Part shown: positions 58,099 to 64,000 of the stretch, piece after piece
Numbering within the stretch: position 1 is the first letter of the stretch
Layout of the letters: the number at the start of each line of letters is the position of its first letter
NCBI RefSeq assembly: GCF_028640845.1
Contig: NC_080546.1
Location: forward strand, 72,645,051-72,709,050
Direction: 5' to 3'
Length of the DNA stretch: 64,000 bases
Source: Ahaetulla prasina
Taxonomy: Eukaryota > Chordata > Lepidosauria > Squamata > Colubridae
Made by a program: the position numbers and the translations under genes
The notes under the pieces: generated by a model
What the model was told of the DNA's origin: nothing
What the model saw: the letters and a program-made list of their open reading frames with translations, nothing else
The model's database searches: none

Positions 58099-60402
58099 AT
58101 CTGCCTGTCCATCCAATATAAACCTAAAAGCATCATCAAATTGATTGCTTCTGATGAAATAATGAGATAACTGGTGAAGAATATGAGACAAAGAACTTCT
58201 GAGAATATAACAATGATAAGCCTGCAGAAATGGACTGTTACTGTATAACTGTTCAAGTGTGGTCTACTTATGGAGTGTCTGTAAGATTTGCTTAGTGCCT
58301 GTGACAACTGCCTATGCACTTGTCAAAAGGACTTGAATGAATGTACAATTTCTTAAGTGTACCTGGTAGGGAGTTTGGCAGAATTCTGTCTGAAATAATA
58401 CAAGAGGCAAGGAGGAACATCATTCAGGAAGTAAAGTGCAGCTTTATTTTAGGCTGCTCATGTGCAGATTTTTGCTTTTTAGCAGTCAGTGAAAAATGTC
58501 TCAATGTGAGAAAACATTTATGATTGGTTAGGTTAAATAATACAATTATTTAAGCCTACTAAACCTAACCAAGCATTTACATGGATATAGAATGGGAGGT
58601 CAATTGCTGAATATAGAACTGTTATATGATAGAAGCAAAGCATACTTGAGAATAAATCGGGTGAAATGCTCCCGGTTCGGACCAGAACGCCCCATCCGGT
58701 AGTGATGGTGGCGGGTGGTTTGGAGAACCGGTAGCAAAAATCCCTGCCCCCCCCCCCTCGACCATGCTCAGTTGAACTACGCGATCATCAGAGGTTTTTT
58801 TTTTTTTTTACTTTTAAAAGCATTTTTTCTTCAGCCGAAAAAGACTTTTAAAAGTAAAAAAAAAGCCTCTGATGATCACATGGCTCAGCTGGGATAGTCA
58901 GAACTCTTTAAAAGTGCTTTTTCTACAACCTCTTCGGCCAAAGAGGCTGTAAAAAACGCTTTTAAAAGGTTCTGGCGATCAGTCAACTCAGCTGGGATCG
59001 CCAGAACCCTTTAAAAGCATTTTTTCTACAATCTCTTTGGCTGAAGAGGTTTAGAAAAAATGCTTTTAAGAGGTTCCTCTGGTGATCCCAGCTGAGTTGC
59101 CTGATCGTCAGAGGCTTTTTTTTTTCTTTTAAAGGCTTTTAAAGGCAAAAAAAAATGCTTTTAAAAGAAAAGCCTCTGACGATCAGCCAACTTAGCTGGG
59201 ATCGTCAGAGGAGCCTTTTAAAAACATTATTTCTTTGGCTGAAGAGGTTGTAGAAAAATGCTTTTAAAAGTAAAAAAAAAAGTTGGCCACACCCAGCCAG
59301 TCACATTGCCCCCCCCAAGCCATGCCCACAGAACCGTTAATAACAAATTTTACATTTCGCCTCTGGAATAAATGATACGCTTAGTATATATTTTTTTTTA
59401 ATTTGCATTTATATCCCGCTCTTCTCCGAAGACTCAGGGCGGCTTACACTATGTTAGCAATAGTCTTCATCCTATTTGTATATTTATATACAAAGTTAAC
59501 TTATTGCCCCCCAACAATCTGGGTCCTCATTTTATCTACCTTATAAAGGATGGAAGGCTGAGTCAACCTTGGGCCTGGTGGGACTAGAACCTGCAGTAAT
59601 TGCAGGCAGCTGTGTTAATAACAGACTGTCTTAGCAGCTTTTCAAGACTGAAAAGAGTAAGTTAAGGTTTGTGTGATGTTTCTTTGATTGTTTACTACTT
59701 TTTATGGATTAATTTATATGGAATGCAGGCAGTGAACGTGCCTGTACCTTTACATTCCTAAGATGCCATATTGAAGGCTGTGAACCTGAACAATTTACAA
59801 AGAATGTTATACGATACAAAACGGAACACAGATCTGGTTGTCAATGTATGAAAGAATAAGGCAATCTAAGCTGACAAGAAAAATTGGATGAATTATTTTA
59901 AATGATACATACATTCTACTTCTAGCATCCTTAGGAATCATAACCATTAAATACCTGTTTGGAACTACTTATTTTATCTATACGAGGTAATGATTTGGTT
60001 TAATGAAAATATACGGGGTATTCTTAAAGTGTTGGCTTCTGCGAAAAGAGAGGAATATATGCCAAGGAAATGTTTATATGGTCATTAAAATTATGTTGCT
60101 AAAGAACCAATTATACTAGGTAATCAATATTTATAGAAAGGATATGCAAATAAAACCCACTGTTATGTTTTGAGTGTGTGTACTTAGTGAAATATATTTC
60201 TAGTGATTCCGTAAGTAGCATAATGTGAAAGTAGAAAATAATCAATATACTCACCATTGTCATTGCCTTGCTTAATTTCCTCAGCAGTCCGATCTATCAA
60301 TACATATAATGACCAAACTACACAGGTAATAGCAATAATGTGGAATGTGACTGAGCAAACTATTTTTCTTCTTTCACTTGTTGTCATCTGCAGTTTCTCC
60401 CA
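55237..60402 (-). CDS. MARCHF1: E3 ubiquitin ligase MARCHF1, last two coding exons (partial)
   Basis: MARCHF1 is a membrane-anchored RING-CH ubiquitin ligase that down-regulates MHC class II and CD86 in endosomes. The penultimate exon is 60402-60255 (acceptor TTTGCAG/TGGGAG, donor AATG/GTGAGT): [17 protein letters not shown], then the first transmembrane helix ([19 protein letters not shown]) and [13 protein letters not shown]. The last exon is 55532-55237 (acceptor AAAG/GAGTCC): [10 protein letters not shown], the second helix ([20 protein letters not shown]), [18 protein letters not shown], and a cytosolic tail ending DVMPV. Phases agree (G/GA). The tail has a tyrosine-based AYNRVIF segment and differs from mammals only near the end. 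The RING-CH exons are not in the window. Convergent with TMA16. Confidence 0.95.
55694..56616. mobile_element. CAGGTAGTCC-type MITE with nested hAT fragment, in MARCHF1 intron
   Basis: Left end ACAGGTAGTCCTCACTTAAT, right end TTATGTGAGGACTATGGTGTA. The interior includes hAT sequence (about 55870-56165) that ends GAGTTTGACACCCCTG and has repeated CATTTTCATTGGCAGAGGAT units. Confidence 0.55.
56723..56889. mobile_element. hAT MITE, 167 bp, perfect TSD
   Basis: Starts CAGGGGTGAAATTCACTTAC and ends GCTGAATTTCACCCTG. Perfect 8-bp duplication ACTTAATA (56715-56722 and 56890-56897). Confidence 0.92.
57610..57700 (+). pseudogene. L1 ORF2 endonuclease start, fragment
   Basis: AAAATTATAACTTGGAATAT... 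translates as [19 protein letters not shown], the conserved N-terminal strand of the L1 ORF2 AP endonuclease, and then decays. No reverse transcriptase follows. It is a truncated L1 relic in a MARCHF1 intron. Confidence 0.65.
58000..58099. repeat. Compound (CATC)n-(CTAT)n microsatellite
   Basis: About 12 CATC units followed by about 12 CTAT units in the MARCHF1 intron. Confidence 0.95.
58658..59365. mobile_element. hAT element with an internal hairpin array, perfect TSD
   Basis: Starts CGGGTGAAATGC and ends TTTTACATTTCGCCTCTG. Perfect 8-bp duplication GAATAAAT (58650-58657, 59366-59373). Between subterminal GGAGAACCGGTAGCAAAAAT and CACAGAACCGTTAATAAC lie about five consecutive imperfect hairpins of some 100 bp, centred near 58838, 58943, 59043, 59140 and 59240. 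Most junctions carry CAGCTGGGAT or its reverse complement, and the arms share CTTTTAAAAGCATTTTT and CCTCTGATGATC-type motifs. Confidence 0.85.
59389..59640 (-). mobile_element. tRNA-derived SINE with CR1-like 3' end
   Basis: Reverse orientation copy: TATATCCCGCTCTTCTCCGA, GGCGGCTTACACTATG, GATGGAAGGCTGAGTCAACC, GGGACTAGAACCTGCAGTAA. Same family as 25668 and 63669. Confidence 0.8.
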
Positions 60403-60886
60403 CTGCAAAGTGAAAAAAAGGGGTTACAGGACTTCAAAGAAAGTAGGCCGTATCATTTTTTTCTGCAGTGAGTCGCAAAGCAAATAACTTAGAAATCTGC
60501 CATTCTTGGTACAGACTATAAGTGTTCTTTTTTGAAACACATAATTCAGAATTTCTTTGATATATAATAATGCCGAATAACCTATTTGTAAAGTGTATTA
60601 TAGTGACATAATATTTCCTACTATGGGAGTTGAAACAAAGAGGAATACATTTTCATGGACTCATACATTCCTGTGGGTAAACATAGACATTTCTCCTTTA
60701 AAACGTAGCATCAGATTGAACTGTTCAGAGCAACGTCTCTGATTTGGTGCCCTTAAGAATGATTAGACTACAATGCTAATTATTCTTATTTGCATTTTTA
60801 CAATCTATACTTTATCATAAGCTAAATGGCCTAGATAAAAACAGAATAATCATGGTTAGATTTTCATGGTGTATTATCCCCTCCCC

Positions 60887-61126
60887 CAGAGGTGGGCTTC
60901 ACATAATTTAACAACCGGTTCGCCCAGAATCTAATAGGTGAGCGCGCGCACTTCGCTCGTTTTGCTCACACACCTTCTGCACAGCCTTCTGCGCATGCGC
61001 TTTGCGCTCTCTCTTGCAGCTTGCATGTGGCTTAAAAAACACGGCTAAATAGGATGGCATAGCACCGGGGCAGGGGGGCGGGTCGCAACTACTGGTTCAT
61101 TTGAACCGGTCTGAATCCCACCCCTG
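60887..61126. mobile_element. hAT MITE, 240 bp, perfect TSD
   Basis: Starts CAGAGGTGGGCTTCACA and ends CTGAATCCCACCCCTG. 8-bp duplication CCCTCCCC on both sides (60879-60886, 61127-61134). AACAACCGGTTCGCC subterminal motif shared with 31964-32100. Confidence 0.9.
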
Positions 61127-61134
61127 CCCTCCCC

Positions 61135-62509
61135 CATTCTTGATTTCCAGGGATATATACTACTACTGCAGTTTGTTCCTTGGTGATTCTTGCACTTCTA
61201 ATAAAGAATACCCTACTAGCCTAAATTTGTTTTAGAGTATTTCCAAATTTGTTTTACAGAACTACTAATATGTGTAACAAATATTGTAAATTGATATTGG
61301 CAGAATAAATATCTACTCAAGGAAATATAATTGGATTATATAAGCAGCACAGTATACAACTATCCTAAAGTGAAGTGTTATCTTGTTCAAATCTAGATTT
61401 AAATCATGAAATTATTTTTCTTCTTCCTTTTCTTCTTCAGAAGCAAAGGTGGGTGAGAGAAAGACCACTTTTTAATTTATGCCATGGCAATTAAGCATGA
61501 TATTTCATTTTTAAAAAGCACACCAGGGCCACTCATGTAATTAAAGTTTAATTTTGTTCTCAGGTTCACATAATAGGTATCCAGTCAATAATTAACAAAA
61601 ATATTTAGATAGATTTTTCTTCTATAAAAATAGATTTCTTTTTCCTTAATTGTGTTTTCCTGTTTAATAAACTACTTTTAAAAAACCCTGCTGTTAAAAG
61701 TTTCTAATATTAGTTTTGTATCTTATAAAAATAGTTACTTGGTTGACTATGGTGCCACACTGCCATCTGCCTGTAATGTGTGATATAGAATATCAGATCT
61801 CAAGCAGTATTGAGGTAAACTTTCAAATAAATTCAGGCAGTAGGAACATCACAGGAATTTAAAAAAAAAACGTAATAAGAATGGAAAATAAAGAGCAAGA
61901 GCTGCTAATATTAAATTAGTGATCTTCCCTAAGTCAAGCTTGACTCTAGTTTTATATAGTTTTCTTTTGCACAATATGGAAATGACATGGCATTCTTGCA
62001 TTCTTTCAGACAGTTTCTTTTTAAACTTTCCAATCTAATTTGTAGTCCTGGGTTTTCTGAAGGCCTCTCACCAAAACACTAACCAGATCAAAGCACTAAA
62101 CAGCTAAGTCAGACAAAGTTTGTCTAGATACTGTCAACTTGTAAGCCTGCTTAAAATGGGGTTTCCTTTTAAACAATATTGAATTGTGACATTCTATTGT
62201 TATATTTTACACAATAAAGCTCTTTATGTGTTAAAGCTCTTTTGACTGTGTATAGTTAAAAAATGTAATAGAAAAATATTTTGACTACGTAACAGACAGA
62301 ATTTCTCTGCTATTCATTAAAGTAGCCATTTCATATTTTTTTTCTTCAGTTTTCTGCAATGTCAGCCTTTATCAACACTCAGATTGCAGGGCTTGCAGGC
62401 AGAAATTCAAAGCACATCGTTCATATTTACTCTTTCTTTTTTTTTTAACATAAGCTATCATAATTAAAGCAGAAAATCAGCGTATACAGTGTAACATAAT
62501 TAAGGTTAT
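61135..62509. other. MARCHF1 intron, nothing seen
   Basis: AT-rich. No upstream MARCHF1 exon or other gene recognised. Confidence 0.45.
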
Positions 62510-62900
62510 AAGATTTAGAATAACAGAATAACAGAGTTGGAAGGGACATTGGGAGACTTCTAGTCCAACCCTCTGCTCAAGCAAGAGACCCTTCTCTTCT
62601 AAAAGACCTCCAGTTATGGACCACCCACAACTTCTGAAGACAAGTGGTTCTACTAGTTAATTGTTCTCAGTTAGGAAATTTCTCCTTAGTTCTAAGTTGC
62701 TTCTCTCCTTGATTAGTTTCCATCCATTGTTTCTTGTCTTGGCTTCTGGTGCCTTGGAAAATAGGTTGATCCCTCTTCTTTGTGGCAGCCCCTCAAATAT
62801 TGGAACCATGCTATCATGTCACCCATAGTCCTACTTTTCATTCAAGATATCAACCCCAAGGTTCAAATTTTACATAATTTCCCCCCTCCTCCTCTCCGAA
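62510..62900 (-). mobile_element. CR1 LINE 3' region
   Basis: As written: AACAGAGTTGGAAGGGACAT, TCTAGTCCAACCCTCTGCTC, TTTCTCCTTAGTTCTAAGTT, CATTGTTTCTTGTCTTGGCT, ATCATGTCACCC. This is the reversed CR1 3' end in the same order as 16263-16935. Confidence 0.75.
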
Positions 62901-63668
62901 GGCATTCTAAACATACTAGATCCAGTTCTGTCTCTGTGGAAATTCAGATGACTTCTGTGCATTGCTATGGTAACATACCATGTTCGGTCCAGAACTCTCT
63001 ACTTCTGACCATCTACTGTACTTCTCATGTATACTTCCCTCTATGATGTTTCTTTTTTAAATCCACTGATCTGGGAGATTCCAGAAAATTTCCCTCTAGG
63101 TATGAAGAATACGAAAGGGCTGTGACTATCCCTCCACCACTGTGTCAAATCTTGACCCTGAACTGCTCCTGTTCAGAAATGGGTAGAAGAATGTTCATGC
63201 TCTATATAGTTGACATGAAGTGAAGTGAAGGACTTAGTGCTGAGACCTCCACTTCAGGTATCTTATAGTCAGTAACTCTTCTCAGTCCAGACCCCTCTAT
63301 ATGCTAAGAGCATGTAGGGAGTGGTTGGGTTCGAGGCAAACAGCGCCCACTTCCTTATGTGAACATATTGCAGACAACAGATATATTGTATTTATATAAC
63401 CCTTACAAAAGGGTGGAACAGGGAGGGTTTCCTGTTTTATATAACTCATAGTGAAATGATGCACATTAATGGAACTAATCCATTAATTAATCCAGGGTCT
63501 GTGTAAATCGGATGTTACAGCATATTCCATCTTTTAATCTGTGTCTCCTGTACAGGAAATCCAAGTTCCATTCCACCTCATATTCTCTATCACCATCTGT
63601 TTCATTAAGGTGGCTGGGCAGGGGAATAGTGGCAGGCAAGAGACATTGGGTACATTATAGTACCAAGA

Positions 63669-63938
63669 GGAGCCTCTGGTGGCTCAACGGACTAAGTCTG
63701 TCTGTTATTAACACAGCTGCTTGCAATTACTGCAAGTTCAAGTCCCACCAGGCCCAAGGTTGACTCAGCCTTCCATCCTTTATAAGGTAGGTAAAATGAA
63801 GACCCAGATTGTTGGGGGCAATAAAAGTTGACTTTGTATATAATATACAAATGAATGAAGACTATTGCTTAACACATTGTAAGCCGCCCTGAGTCTTCGG
63901 AGAAGGGCGGGATATAAATTCAAATAAAAAAAAAAAAG
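63669..63938 (+). mobile_element. tRNA-derived SINE with CR1-like 3' end, full-length
   Basis: Head AGCCTCTGGTGGCTCAACGG, B-box-like AGTTCAAGTCCC, body TTGACTCAGCCTTCCATCCT, 3' end AAGCCGCCCTGAGTCTTCGG and GGGCGGGATATAAATTC with an A-rich tail. Best-preserved copy in the window; it probably borrows its 3' end from CR1. Confidence 0.85.
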
Positions 63939-64000
63939 AAGGAACAGTGAAAATACTGGGTATATTTTCTATATTTTGTTCTTGGAATCTGTAAGTGAAA

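Noticed and set aside
60403..64000. RING-CH exon of MARCHF1
   Set aside because: No frame with the C4HC3 RING-CH pattern is visible on the minus strand; the exon must lie further right.

Overview
The window is vertebrate, almost certainly from a snake. It carries spliced genes with GT-AG introns and AT-rich introns packed with squamate-type repeats. The strongest snake signal is the set of CR1/L3-type LINE 3' ends that run straight into AATAG/ATTCT microsatellite tails (2719-2925, 15797-16235, 33885-34246, 35505-36273 and others). The genus cannot be told from sequence alone.

Three protein-coding loci are recognisable and match a familiar amniote synteny block (human 4q32: NPY1R - TMA16 - MARCHF1). 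(1) 1-548, minus strand: the first coding part of NPY1R (neuropeptide Y receptor Y1), cut by the window edge in the second extracellular loop. A GC/CpG-rich block at about 14.8-15.75 kb with a strong minus-strand splice donor is a candidate upstream promoter and 5' exon. (2) 36752-50668, plus strand: a complete seven-exon TMA16 gene (ribosome-biogenesis factor, 189 codons plus stop). Its first coding exon contributes only the ATG. (3) 55237-60402, minus strand: the last two coding exons of MARCHF1 (membrane RING-CH E3 ubiquitin ligase). The RING-CH exons lie beyond the right edge. TMA16 and MARCHF1 are convergent, with stop codons 4.6 kb apart. NPY5R, which lies between NPY1R and TMA16 in the human block, is not visible here as an intact reading frame.

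The rest is dominated by mobile elements. Many can be delimited to the base by target-site duplications (TSDs). There are more than a dozen non-autonomous hAT elements with 8-bp TSDs, including small palindromic ones, and TA-flanked mariner-like MITEs. There are also a Helitron-like element, solo LTRs, tRNA-derived SINEs, CR1 and L3 LINE 3' ends, and an L1-lineage element that has an intact ORF1 but no ORF2. Nesting is common: CR1 and a solo LTR inside one hAT at 3922-5718; CR1 inside a hAT at 23746-24499; a hAT inside a Helitron at 41106-42114; a SINE inside L3 at 21297-22124; L3 inside an oppositely oriented L3 at 35505-36273.

Region by region: 0-0.55 kb NPY1R; 0.55-14.8 kb probable NPY1R intron or upstream region with nested repeats and an exon-like cluster; 14.8-15.8 kb CpG-rich block; 15.8-36.6 kb repeat-rich intergenic DNA; 36.6-50.7 kb TMA16; 50.7-55.2 kb convergent spacer and MARCHF1 3'UTR; 55.2-64 kb MARCHF1 exons and introns. 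I see no tRNA, rRNA or CRISPR features. The most unusual structures are the ORF1-only L1, two solo LTRs that share an open frame through U3, an array of about five hairpins inside a hAT, and an LTR followed by an inverted partial copy of itself.
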